Shown: piece by piece, positions 1 to 8,114 of the stretch
Layout of the letters: every line of letters begins with the position of its first letter
How positions within the stretch are numbered: position 1 is the stretch's first letter
DNA from: Nocardioides sp. zg-1308
GTDB taxonomy: Bacteria > Actinomycetota > Actinomycetes > Propionibacteriales > Nocardioidaceae
Reading direction: 5' to 3'
Assembly: GCF_013155375.1 (NCBI RefSeq)
Contig: NZ_JABJQY010000004.1
Span: forward strand, 62,001 to 126,000
DNA: 64,000 nt
Notes under the pieces: model-generated
Told to the model about the DNA's origin: nothing
Seen by the model: only the letters and a program-made list of their open reading frames with translations
The model's database searches: none
Made by a program: the position numbers and the translations under genes

Positions 1-1
1 C

Positions 2-1447
2 GCCATCGAGCAGGGGCTGGGCCGGTACGCCGACGCTCATCGTCGCCTGGTCCGGACGCTCGAGCCACTGGACCGCCGGAGCGAGCCGGCGGTCTCGGTG
101 ATGGTCGCCATGGTGCTCGACGCCTTCTACAACCGCGACCACGAGGCGGTCAGGTCCTGGACGTCCGCCGCGGCGAGCGAGGCCGAACGACTGCAGAAGC
201 CGGTCCTGAGCGCTGCCGCCCACGCCGGTGCGGCGTTCGCCCATGCTCTGGGGGGAGCCACCGAGGCTGCGGAGGCCCACCTCGGCTCCGCCCTCGAGCT
301 GCTGCCGCTCCTCACCGACGCCGACCTCGCCCGCCGACTCGACGTCCTGGGTGGGATGGCCGGTGCCGAGCTCTACCTCGACCGCTACGACGCGTGCATC
401 GAGCACGGTGCCCGCGGTCTCGCACTCGCTCTGGCCAGCGGGGACATGTGGGCCGTCCCCACCCTCGGCCCGGCCTATGGCACGGCACTGTGGGTCGCTG
501 GTCGGGTGGAGGAGTCGATCCGCCACTGCGACACCATGGTCGAGGCGGCGCGCGCTGCCCGGCGTCCGGAGACCACGGCCTGGGGCCTGTTCAACCTGGC
601 CTTCGCGCTGGCCGTCGCAGGCCGCCTCGAGGAGGCATCCGACCGCGGGCGCGAGAGCCTCGAGCTGGCTGGGCGCCGCTCCAACACCGGCATCGAGGCG
701 TGGGCGGGAGCGGTCCTGGCCTTCATCGAGGTCGAGAGCGGGCGCCCAGAGCTCGCGCTCGAGACGTTGTACGCCACCTGCGGCGGGGCCCAGCTGACGG
801 GGATCCCCGGCGGGTGGCGCACCTACGCGTTCGACATCGCCGTACGTGCCCACGTGGCGCGCGGTGACGTACGCCGGGCAGAGGAATGTGCCACTGGCGC
901 CACCGCGTGGGCGGACGTCGTGGGGCTGCCGTTCGCGCAGTCCCTGGCTCGCCGGGCGGTGGCGGCGTGTGCCTTGGCCAGCGGCGACCACGCTCGAGCG
1001 GCCGAGGCGGCCAGCGCCGCGGCAACCGCTGCGGACCTCGTCGGCGCCCGGGTCGACGCTGCCCGGGCCAGGACTCTGGCAGGTCGAGCCGTGGAAGGGA
1101 CGGGCGACCTCGAGGGCGCCGTCGCGCTCTGGACCGAGGCGGCCGCCACGCTGGACGCCTGCGGCGCACGTCGCTTCCGCGACGAGGCCGAGCGCGAGCT
1201 CGGACGGGTGGGGCGGCGACGCCACCGGAGGACCTCACCGGGATCCGGGGTCGCCGGGCTCGCCTCACTCACCGCACGCGAGCGCGAGATCGCCGACCTC
1301 GTCGTGGACCGGCTGACCAACCCGGAGATCGCACAGCGGATCTTCCTGTCGACCAAGACGGTGGAGAGCCACCTGCGCAACATCTTCCGCAAGGTCGGCG
1401 TGGGCTCGCGCACCGAGCTGGCACGTCTGGTGGATGCTCGCGGCTGA
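2..1447 (+). CDS. LuxR-family transcriptional regulator, C-terminal part (5' end outside window)
   Basis: The reading frame is open from base 2 with no stop, so the protein begins upstream of the window; the GTG at 98 and ATG at 101 are internal. The visible part is a long alpha-helical, Ala/Leu/Glu-rich TPR-like repeat region, the usual middle of large MalT/LAL-type regulators. It ends in a GerE/LuxR helix-turn-helix: 'LTAREREIADLV', then 'NPEIAQRIFLSTKTVESH' and 'HLRNIFRKVGV'. Large LuxR proteins of this kind bind an effector or nucleotide through an N-terminal ATPase and activate nearby genes. That N-terminal half is not visible here, so the ATPase is inferred. A strong hairpin follows the stop. 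Confidence 0.85.
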   Translation, partial: AIEQGLGRYADAHRRLVRTLEPLDRRSEPAVSVMVAMVLDAFYNRDHEAVRSWTSAAASEAERLQKPVLSAAAHAGAAFAHALGGATEAAEAHLGSALELLPLLTDADLARRLDVLGGMAGAELYLDRYDACIEHGARGLALALASGDMWAVPTLGPAYGTALWVAGRVEESIRHCDTMVEAARAARRPETTAWGLFNLAFALAVAGRLEEASDRGRESLELAGRRSNTGIEAWAGAVLAFIEVESGRPELALETLYATCGGAQLTGIPGGWRTYAFDIAVRAHVARGDVRRAEECATGATAWADVVGLPFAQSLARRAVAACALASGDHARAAEAASAAATAADLVGARVDAARARTLAGRAVEGTGDLEGAVALWTEAAATLDACGARRFRDEAERELGRVGRRRHRRTSPGSGVAGLASLTAREREIADLVVDRLTNPEIAQRIFLSTKTVESHLRNIFRKVGVGSRTELARLVDARG

Positions 1448-1481
1448 GGCACGCCGACCACCCGCCCGTCTGTCGTCGAGC

Positions 1482-1514
1482 GGCCCGGGTGCCCGTTTCC
1501 AGAGCACCCGGGCC
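1482..1514. terminator. Bidirectional hairpin terminator between convergent genes
   Basis: A perfect 11-bp stem (GGCCCGGGTGC at 1482-1492, complement at 1504-1514) closes an 11-nt loop. It lies between the end of the LuxR gene and the end of the CARDB gene on the other strand. There is no U-tract, as is common in high-GC actinobacteria. Confidence 0.7.
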
Positions 1515-1592
1515 CGAGCCGACGATGAAGCCCGGGCCACGTCGTGGCCTGCGGGTGCGATAACCGGTCGTGCCTGGACCGTCAGTCGGGGG

Positions 1593-2615
1593 TCACGTGA
1601 GGGTGAGCACGAGGTCGCCCGTGATGGAGTCCCACTCCGACGTACCGCTGTAGGGCCCGAGGAACTCGGAGGCCCGGTAGGTCACGCTGGTCGCCGTCCG
1701 GCTGACCTGGGTGAGCGTGATGTCGTTGAGGTCGATCGACGAGGAGGTGGTCGTCCTGGGTTCCTCGCAGCCCGACTCGGTGGTCACCGCGGTGTAGGGC
1801 ATGGTGACGAGCAGTCCCAGGCCGCTGAGGTCGGTCTTGGTGAACTTGCCCTGCACGTCGTCGGTGAACGGGTTGCCGGTGTAGGCCAGGGTGCCTCCAC
1901 CTGTCTCGCTGCGCCGACGCTGGCAGCCGGGGGCGGTGTTGGCGTCGTCCCGCGTGCCGTCGACCGTGTAGGTGCTGCCCGTGGAGGCGAACACCTCGTC
2001 GAGCCGGGGACCACTGACCGACATGTGCACGGTGGCTTGGGCCGAGCGGTTCCACGTGTCCCAGAGGCCGGTGCTGCTCGCGCCGACGTCGGTGAAGGTG
2101 AGGGTCCCGGACAGGGTTCCCTCGATGTCGCCCGAGACCTCGACGGGTGCGTCGGAGGCGCGGCAGTTGTTCCTCTCCTTGCTCTCCCGCACCTTCTTCG
2201 CGGCGTCAGCGCAGGCGATCACGAAGTAGCTGCCGTCCGGGGTGCTGCCGGGCAGCGCCACAGCTGCCTTCACCGACGCGCTCCTTCCCGGCTTCAGCGC
2301 CGTGACCTTGCTCGTCCCCGGCAACGTGATGTCGCCGCCGGCGGACGTGTCCGTCGACAGCGCGTACGTCGTCCGGGTGGCCGGCGCCTTGCCCTTGGCG
2401 GCGTTCTTGACCTTCGTCGAGACGGTGATCGTCTCGCCGGGCTTCGCCGTGGCCGTGACGGTGACCGACGTCGTGACGAGGTCGGGCCGCGCCGATGGTG
2501 CGGCCGACGCTGGCGGCACCACGCTCGCGGTCAGGAACGCAGCGGCGAACATGGCCGCGGTCCGTGGTCCCGGGCGGGACCGCCGAGCTGCGCCGGCGGG
2601 GTTCTTCGGGTGCAT
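1593..2615 (-). CDS. Secreted CARDB-domain protein
   Basis: Secreted protein of about 340 residues. ATG at 2615 is preferred over an upstream in-frame start because AGAGGA precedes it and it begins a classical signal peptide (basic MHPKNPAGAARRSRPGPRT, then a hydrophobic stretch ending PASA-APSA). Residues about 45-140 resemble a CARDB/APHP-type beta-sandwich used for adhesion or ligand binding outside the cell ('VKNAAKGKAPATRTTYALS', 'ERNNC'). The rest is beta-rich and Thr/Ser-rich with two cysteines and no catalytic motif I recognise. Monocistronic and convergent with the LuxR gene. Role is probably cell-surface or extracellular binding; function unknown. Confidence 0.7.
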   Translation of the reverse strand: MHPKNPAGAARRSRPGPRTAAMFAAAFLTASVVPPASAAPSARPDLVTTSVTVTATAKPGETITVSTKVKNAAKGKAPATRTTYALSTDTSAGGDITLPGTSKVTALKPGRSASVKAAVALPGSTPDGSYFVIACADAAKKVRESKERNNCRASDAPVEVSGDIEGTLSGTLTFTDVGASSTGLWDTWNRSAQATVHMSVSGPRLDEVFASTGSTYTVDGTRDDANTAPGCQRRRSETGGGTLAYTGNPFTDDVQGKFTKTDLSGLGLLVTMPYTAVTTESGCEEPRTTTSSSIDLNDITLTQVSRTATSVTYRASEFLGPYSGTSEWDSITGDLVLTLT

Positions 2616-2750
2616 GGAAGGTCCTCTCGAGTGGTCGTCGTACGCACTGGGCGTCGATGCAGTCTCACGTCGGCCACTTGCCCCGTCCTTGCGTCCTTCT
2701 TGTCCCGGACGCGGCGTCACCAGCCGTCCGGTGACCGGGTGACCTCCGCA

Positions 2751-2771
2751 CAGCGGTCAGCGGTCAGCGGT
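2751..2771 (+). repeat. Three tandem heptamers CAGCGGT
   Basis: Three exact back-to-back copies of CAGCGGT in the 289-bp region between two minus-strand secreted-protein genes. No gene is seen in this gap. The repeat could be a slippage product or a binding site; nothing decides. Confidence 0.6.
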
Positions 2772-2904
2772 CCCGATGCCCGCACGATCCCGACGTCGCG
2801 GTGGGTGCGCGAGTGTCACCGGCGTGCAGGGACCTGGGAGACGTTCCGGCGCTCTCGCGCTGCCGGTGTGGTGGTGGTCGTGGTGGTGTAGGTCCCGGTG
2901 ACGA

Positions 2905-3411
2905 TCACGAGTTCCGCTCCAGGTTCATGCCGACGAGCTGGACGGTGACCAGGTAGTCGGCGACGCCGGCGAAGCAGGTCGAGGACAGCTCTTCCCCGGC
3001 GACCTCGTCGCGGCAGGGCTGCGTCGACCGGTACTCCTCGTGCGCGCGTCGCGACACAGCGATCGGGCCCTCGATGGCGGGCGCGGCGGTGATGTCGAGC
3101 CCCTCCGCCGCCGCCGCGTCGACCAGCGCCTCGAGCCGCCCGTGCGCCTCGGCGACGTTGGCGTCGCACTCGGCGCCGGACTCGCACATCGAGATGCCGT
3201 CCAGGCTCAGCGAGGCGCAGTGCTGCTCGCACAGCGCGGTCAGGACCGCCCGGTCGGCCGCGAGGTCCGAGGTGTCGGTCACCGGGCCGCTGTCTGCGGC
3301 TGCCGTGATGGCGTCGTCGACGGCGCCGGAGGTGTCGGAGGTGTCGGACGCGCCGCACCCGGTGAGGGCCAGCGAGCCGAGGAGGCCGGTGACGACCAAC
3401 CATCTGCGCAT
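2905..3411 (-). CDS. Small lipoprotein of unknown function
   Basis: 168-residue protein starting at ATG 3411 behind AAGGAGATC. The N-terminus is a lipoprotein signal (MRRWLVVTGLLGSLALTGC) with lipobox LTGC, so the mature protein should be anchored at Cys19 on the outer face of the membrane. The body is acidic and Ala-rich, carries a 'TSDTSDTS' Ser/Thr spacer after the lipid anchor, and has several further cysteines (CEQHC, MCESGAEC, PCRDE, STCFAG) likely paired as disulfides. I do not recognise a named family. The tandem heptamer repeat just upstream sits in its leader region. Confidence 0.7.
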   Translation of the reverse strand: MRRWLVVTGLLGSLALTGCGASDTSDTSGAVDDAITAAADSGPVTDTSDLAADRAVLTALCEQHCASLSLDGISMCESGAECDANVAEAHGRLEALVDAAAAEGLDITAAPAIEGPIAVSRRAHEEYRSTQPCRDEVAGEELSSTCFAGVADYLVTVQLVGMNLERNS

Positions 3412-3423
3412 GAGGATCTCCTT

Positions 3424-3449
3424 CGAGGATCGAGGATCGAGGATCGAGG
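3424..3449 (-). repeat. Tandem heptamer (CGAGGAT x3 plus partial) in a gene leader
   Basis: On the plus strand CGAGGAT is repeated three times followed by CGAGG, immediately 5' of the ribosome binding site of the lipoprotein gene at 2905-3411. Copy-number change here would alter the leader length of that gene. Confidence 0.7.
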
Positions 3450-3636
3450 TGGCGGACGCGGGCGGAGCTGCGTCCGGGAGGCGTCGGGCGGGGGCTGGTC
3501 GCCCTGCCGACGCGGCGAGATCACGCTAGGACGGCCTCGATCGGGGGCGACAGTGTCAATGACTGCCACGGCACGACGTTGCGCTGCCCCACGGGCCGAG
3601 CGGCATCGGTCGGCGAGACGCCGGTGCCGAGCGGCT

Positions 3637-4599
3637 TCAGCCCGCCAGTGTCTGCGAGGGGAGCTCCTGGTAGGCCGCCCGGTAGGTCTGCGCGAACCTG
3701 CCGAGGTGGAAGAAGCCCTAGCGAGCCGCGACGTCGGTGACCGAGGTCCGCGCGGGATCTGCCGAGACGAGGTCGCGACGCGCGCGCTCCAGGCGTGTGC
3801 GACGCAATCGCTCCAGCGGACTCATGCCCAGCTCGCGCTGGAACGCTTCCTGGAGGGTGCGCGGCGAGACCCCTGCATGCCGAGCCAGCTCGGCGATCGT
3901 CCACGCGTGCTCGGGCTGATCCTCGATGAGGTCCACGACGGCGCGTACGACGGGTGGGCAGGGTCGCGTCGGCCGCTCCACCTCCTGCGCAGAGCTGGGT
4001 TGGAGCGCCAGCAGTCCGGAGATGAGGGTCTGCTCGAAGTGCACGGCCGCGAGGGGTGAGCCGAACAACGCACCGCCGGCCTCCATGTCGTCGACCGCCA
4101 GGTGCACCAGGCGCAGCCACGAGCGGGCGGCAGGAGCCTCGAGGTCCATCGTCGGGTCGAACACGACCGGAGCGGCATCACCGTCGCCACGGGCGACGTC
4201 CTCGACCGCAGAGCGCCGAAGGTAGATCAGCAGCTGCTCGCAGCCCTCGCTCCACATCATGTCGACCGGCTCGGTGGGCGATCCGATCGAGGCGTGACTG
4301 CGGGTGGAGTGCACCACCCGGTCGCCCACCCGCACGCGGGCCGAGCCGGCCAGGGGGACCTTGACGAGGAAGAAGTGGTCGAACGTCCCGGGAGTGATGC
4401 GCATGGCGCTGCCATAGGTGAGGTAGTTGAGCCTCACGGACGGACCGATCGCGGCTGCGTTGTGGACCATGTCGAGGTGTCCGTCGCGCCCCGTCGGCTC
4501 GAGCACGTGGGGGCAGAAGTGCGCGGACACCTCGAGCCGTGCCTGGTCCATGTCGGTCGTGGCGATCGTGCGGTGTGCGCTGAGCAACGGCCGAGACAT
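3637..4599 (-). pseudogene. AraC-family regulator interrupted by an in-frame amber codon
   Basis: Starts at ATG 4599 and reads 293 residues to TAG at 3718-3720. It continues in the same frame for 27 more codons (GFFHLGRFAQTYRAAYQELP, SQTLAG) to TGA at 3637-3639. The N-terminal half resembles a cupin-like AraC-binding-domain regulator (AraC_binding_2 type). The C-terminus holds the two AraC helix-turn-helices: 'WTIAELARHAGVSPRTLQEA' and 'TSVTDVAAR-stop-GFFHLGRF'. The family almost always has Trp-Gly-Phe at the interrupted position, so TGG to TAG explains the stop. Truncation removes the recognition helix of the second HTH, so DNA binding should be lost unless the codon is suppressed or is a sequencing error. 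Full length would be about 320 residues, normal for the family. Confidence 0.8.
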
Positions 4600-4867
4600 C
4601 GACGTGGACCCCCTCGTGCGCTTCCGTCCACCCCCGGACGAGCGCTCACGCGATCATGGCACGTCCGGCATCAGGCGGGAACGCCTTTTCAACCTCGGAG
4701 GATCGCGGACGACCGCGCTCGGCGGATGCCGCCCGCGCTTCGTGGATAGCAGGCATCGGCGCGGACTCCTAGCGTCCCGTCGTGCGACGCGAACCGCGTC
4801 GCTCACCGGAGGTCCGGCACGTTGCCGGGCCACCGGTCACCACACGACCCTGAGAGGGAACACCACC

Positions 4868-5452
4868 GTGAACACCAAGCTCGTCCGGGCCCTGCCCGCC
4901 GCCGCCGTCCTCGCCGCCCTGGTGGCGGTCTCGGCCTCCACCGGGGCCGTCGCTGGCGCCCTGGTCACCGGGGCCGACATCAAGAACGGCTCCGTGGCAT
5001 CGGCGGACATCAAGAACAAGAGCGTCACCGGCACGGACGTCAAGGACGGCGCCCTCACCGCCGCCGATCTCAGCGCGGCCACGGTCGCCGAGCTGGAGGA
5101 CGGCTCCGGCCAGGCCGGTCCCAGGGGTCCGGAGGGTCCCCGCGGCCTCACCGGCGACAACGGGCCCAAGGGCGAGACCGGCCCGGCCGGGATCAACGGG
5201 ATCAACGGCGTGAGCGGGCTGCAGCACGTGGAGGCCACCAAGGACCTGTCGGCCGGGGTCGGCGGCGCCGTGGTCGCGGTGTGCCCGGGCGGGAAGAAGA
5301 TCCTCGGCGTCTCCGGTGACTGGACTGCGAGCGTGCGGCCCACGGCGACCAGCATCAACCCCAACCTCAACAGCGGCGCGGCCTACGGCTTCAACGACAC
5401 CGACGGCACCAAGACGCTGCGCGTCACGGCCACCTGCGCGCTCGTCGGCTGA
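4868..5452 (+). CDS. Secreted protein with short collagen-like segment
   Basis: 194-residue protein beginning at GTG 4868 behind GAGAGGG. A signal peptide (NTKLVRALPAAAVLAALVAV) is followed by imperfect repeats of an 'ADIKNGSV/ADIKNKSV/TDVKDGAL' unit. Next comes a run of about ten Gly-X-Y triplets (GPRGPEGPRGLTGDNGPKG and on), and a C-terminal domain of about 80 residues with two cysteines. This layout (ADIK-type repeats, collagen-like rod, globular tip) is common in actinobacterial secreted proteins of unknown role and suggests a trimeric surface or spore-coat-like fibre. Divergent from the interrupted AraC gene, which could have regulated it. Confidence 0.75.
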   Translation: MNTKLVRALPAAAVLAALVAVSASTGAVAGALVTGADIKNGSVASADIKNKSVTGTDVKDGALTAADLSAATVAELEDGSGQAGPRGPEGPRGLTGDNGPKGETGPAGINGINGVSGLQHVEATKDLSAGVGGAVVAVCPGGKKILGVSGDWTASVRPTATSINPNLNSGAAYGFNDTDGTKTLRVTATCALVG

Positions 5453-5456
5453 TCGT

Positions 5457-5472
5457 CCCGCGCCGCCGCGGG
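5457..5472. terminator. Short GC hairpin between convergent genes
   Basis: CCCGCG / CGCGGG stem with a 4-nt loop, just past the collagen-like gene and before the 3' end of the sigma factor gene on the other strand. Weak but correctly placed. Confidence 0.4.
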
Positions 5473-5501
5473 GTACGGGTCCCGCTGCGGTGCTGGAAGG
5501 G

Positions 5502-6299
5502 CTAGCTGGCGCGGGTCATGGGCGTGGAGTGGGTGGCGCAGCGGGTCGCGAGGGTGGCCGTCGGCTCTCCCTCGAGGCCGCGGCGGAGCTGCGCGAGCAG
5601 GCGCGCGAGGATGCGCGACACCTGCGCCTGGGTGATCCCCAAGTCGTCGGCGATCTCCCGCTGCGGCCGGTCCTCGTAGAAGCGGAGCCGTACGACGTGA
5701 CGGTCGCGCTCGGACAGCTGGGCGAGGAGTGGCTGCACCAGGACCTTCGCCTCGACCGCCCGCAGGGCCGGGTCGGCGCCACCGAGCAGCTCGCCCAAGG
5801 TGGTGGAACCGTCGCCGACGACGCCGTCCAGGGAGGTCGGTGCGAACGTTCCTTCCGCGGTCAGTGCCTCCACCACGGAGTCCAGCGGCTCGCCGAGGTG
5901 CTCCGCGATCTCGGTGGGGCGCGGTGATCTCTCCAGCTCGCGCTCGAGCTCCTCGCGTGCCTCGTGGATCCGTGGTTGCAGCTCCTGCACGCGTCGAGGC
6001 GGTCGGACCATCCAGCCGTTGTCGCGGAAGTAGCGCCGGATCTCCCCGCGGATGGTGGGAACGGCGAAGGACATGAAGGCGTGTCCGGCGTCGGGGTCGA
6101 AGCGCTGGGCGGCCTTGGTGAGTCCGAGGAGGGCCACCTGCTGGAGGTCGTCGAGGTCGACGCCGCGGTTGCGGTAGCGCCACGCCATCGAGACGGCCAC
6201 GTCGTGGTGGTCCTCGATCAGCTCGCGGGCCAGCCGGCGCCCGGCTGGCGACCGGTGCCTGACGGACCGGAGGGGAGACACGACTCGGTCGGACGTCAT
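5502..6299 (-). CDS. SigB/SigF-type RNA polymerase sigma factor
   Basis: 265-residue group 3 sigma factor. Region 2 is clear ('DDLQQVALLGLTKAAQRFDP', then 'FMSFAVPTIRGEIRRYFRDN'). Region 3 lies around 'RPTEIAEHLGEP'. Region 4 has its HTH at 'RLRFYEDRPQREIADDLGIT' plus 'QAQVSRILARLLAQLR'. SigB/SigF factors direct general-stress or differentiation regulons and are usually held by RsbW-type anti-sigma factors released by RsbV. Neither of those is adjacent, but stressosome components lie 2 kb away. ATG 6299 is 2 nt after the stop of the glycosyltransferase gene, so the two are translationally coupled. The ribosome site (GAGAAC) is weak, consistent with coupling. Confidence 0.85.
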   Translation of the reverse strand: MTSDRVVSPLRSVRHRSPAGRRLARELIEDHHDVAVSMAWRYRNRGVDLDDLQQVALLGLTKAAQRFDPDAGHAFMSFAVPTIRGEIRRYFRDNGWMVRPPRRVQELQPRIHEAREELERELERSPRPTEIAEHLGEPLDSVVEALTAEGTFAPTSLDGVVGDGSTTLGELLGGADPALRAVEAKVLVQPLLAQLSERDRHVVRLRFYEDRPQREIADDLGITQAQVSRILARLLAQLRRGLEGEPTATLATRCATHSTPMTRAS

Positions 6300-6301
6300 G
6301 G

Positions 6302-7501
6302 TCAGTTCTCGCCCGTGGCCGACAGCAGCTGCTGCGCGACACCCTGACCCGGCCCGGGGCGACGCGTGCGCAGCAGCGTGCGGTAGACGTCGACGTACTC
6401 GCGGCACATGCGCTCGGCGGTGAAGCGCTCGGCGCCGCGACGACACGCGTCCGGGTCGATCTGGTCGATCCGGCTGACGGCGTCGGCCATGTCGTCGACG
6501 TCGTCGCAGATGAAGCCGGTGACGCCGTGCTCGATGACCTCGGGAACCGAGCCGCGGCGGAGCGCGATCACCGGGGTGCCGGCGGCCAAGGACTCGATCA
6601 TGACCAGCCCGAACGGCTCGGGCCAGTCGCTGGGGAAGAGGGTGGCGCGGGCGCCGGCGTAGAAGGCCGGCTTCTCGTCCTCGGTGATCTCGCCGACGAA
6701 GTCGACGTGGCTGCCCATGTGCGGCGCCACCTCGTCCTCGTAGTACCGGACGTCCGTCGGGTCGACCTTGGCCGCCATGCGCAGCGGCAGGCCGGTCCGG
6801 CGGGAGACCTCGATCGCCGCCAGCGGCCCCTTCTCCTCGGCGATCCGGCCGACGAAGCCCAGGTAGCCGTCGGGGTCGTGCGGCACGTCGCGGTAGTGGC
6901 CGAGGTCGAGTCCGTTGTAGACCGTGCTCGCCCACGTCAGGTCGAGGTCCTCGACCGCGCGCCGCTGGTCGTTGCTGATGGACACGAGCGGCACGGAGCC
7001 GTAGCGCGGGAGCAGCTCGCGCACGAAGTCGAGGTCGAGCCGACCGTGCAGGGTCAGCACGCTGGGCGTGGCGATCAGCGGAGTGAACGGCAGCGCCAGC
7101 AGGTCGAGGTGGGAGTGGATGACGTCGAACTCACCGGCCCGGGCGGCCACCTCGGCCATCATCTCCAGGTGGAGGTGGGGCGCCACGCCGGCCATCTCGT
7201 CGGCGCTGAAGCGCTCGCGGAGCGGCTTCTCGAAGGCCACGAGCCGTGCCGCCGTGTCGGAGGTCGCCGGCCCGAACAGGGTGACGTCGTGCCCCTGCGC
7301 GGCGAGGCCGTCGCAGAGCGTCGCGATGATGCGTTCGGTCCCACCGTAGGCACCGGGGGGCACCGCCTCGTAGAGGGGCGCCACCTGCGCGATGCGCAGC
7401 GGCGGTCGTACGCCGGTCCCGCCCTTCGTCCGGACCGCAGGCACCCTCGACGGGGTCCGCGCCACGTGCCTCGTCCCGTTCATCTGCATGGTCTGTGTCA
7501 C
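6302..7501 (-). CDS. Glycosyltransferase family 4 protein
   Basis: Roughly 399-residue GT-B fold retaining glycosyltransferase. The acceptor half starts 'LRIAQVAPLYEAVPPGAYGG' with the family's Gly-rich loop (GAYGGTERI). The donor half has 'GFVGRIAEEKGP' and the E-x7-E element 'SDWPEPFGLVMIESLAAGTP'. It would transfer a sugar from a nucleotide-sugar to a cytoplasmic acceptor, for example a glycolipid or osmolyte. GTG at 7501 is chosen because GGAG lies 6 nt upstream; ATG 7489 or 7483 are alternatives. It is followed 2 nt later by a sigma factor, an unusual pairing that suggests stress-linked carbohydrate synthesis (inference). Confidence 0.85.
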   Translation of the reverse strand: MTQTMQMNGTRHVARTPSRVPAVRTKGGTGVRPPLRIAQVAPLYEAVPPGAYGGTERIIATLCDGLAAQGHDVTLFGPATSDTAARLVAFEKPLRERFSADEMAGVAPHLHLEMMAEVAARAGEFDVIHSHLDLLALPFTPLIATPSVLTLHGRLDLDFVRELLPRYGSVPLVSISNDQRRAVEDLDLTWASTVYNGLDLGHYRDVPHDPDGYLGFVGRIAEEKGPLAAIEVSRRTGLPLRMAAKVDPTDVRYYEDEVAPHMGSHVDFVGEITEDEKPAFYAGARATLFPSDWPEPFGLVMIESLAAGTPVIALRRGSVPEVIEHGVTGFICDDVDDMADAVSRIDQIDPDACRRGAERFTAERMCREYVDVYRTLLRTRRPGPGQGVAQQLLSATGEN

Positions 7502-7584
7502 TCGTGACTCCGATCTGTCGACGGCCGGAACGGCCGATGGGTTCGGTCCTGGTGCGGGCAGCACCGGCATGCCGGCTGCGATGA

Positions 7585-7625
7585 CCGACGACGCCGCGGG
7601 GTCTGACCGCACGCGGCGTCGTCGG
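7585..7625 (-). terminator. Strong hairpin terminator
   Basis: A perfect 14-bp stem (CCGACGACGCCGCG at 7585-7598 with its complement at 7612-7625) and 13-nt loop, starting 3 nt after the stop of the small coiled-coil gene on the minus strand. It separates that gene from the glycosyltransferase-sigma operon. Confidence 0.8.
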
Positions 7626-7627
7626 AG

Positions 7628-7882
7628 CTAGTCGGCGCGGCGCGTGTCGCGGTAGTCCTCCACGAGACGACCCTTCTCGAGGATCCGGCGGACCAGCCGG
7701 CCACCGGCGATCCTGATGTCGTGGTCGAGCCGGTTCGGCGTGGCGACCTGCATCCGTGAGGCGGCGTCGACCGCCGCGGCGAGCGTCACCATCTGCTTCT
7801 CGAGCTCGGCCATCCGTTGTTCGAGGTCGCGCTCGCGCAGCCCCTGCGCGTGGTCGCCCTGCTGTTCGTCTCGGTCGTGCAC
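7628..7882 (-). CDS. Small coiled-coil protein
   Basis: 84-residue charged protein. GTG 7882 is chosen because GAGGAGGG lies 5 nt upstream, a much better site than for upstream in-frame starts. Residues about 17-42 form a heptad-like helix (LRERDLEQRMAELEKQMVTL), followed by 'RLDHDIRIAGGRLVRRILEK'. No named domain is recognised. Divergent from the stressosome operon, sharing a 232-bp promoter region. Confidence 0.6.
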   Translation of the reverse strand: MHDRDEQQGDHAQGLRERDLEQRMAELEKQMVTLAAAVDAASRMQVATPNRLDHDIRIAGGRLVRRILEKGRLVEDYRDTRRAD

Positions 7883-8114
7883 GTGGTCCCTCCTCGGTCC
7901 TGCTGTCGTCGTCGTTCGTCCCATGACCTGCTCGGCGCCGGTGCATGACGCGGGCACCGGGCGCGGCCGACCGGGTCCGGGCGCCGTACGAGACGTCGTC
8001 GGGGGACCAGCGGCGAGAGGCTCGCGTCATGCGTCGTGACGAGGCTGGTCATAGACTGGTGCAGGTTTATCCAAGGGACCGCAGGTCCTGCTTCTCGGTG
8101 GGGAGGAGGACCCT

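Noticed and set aside
2870..2895. GTGGTGGTCGTGGTGGTG run as a functional repeat
   Set aside because: Simple-sequence run between genes without other support.
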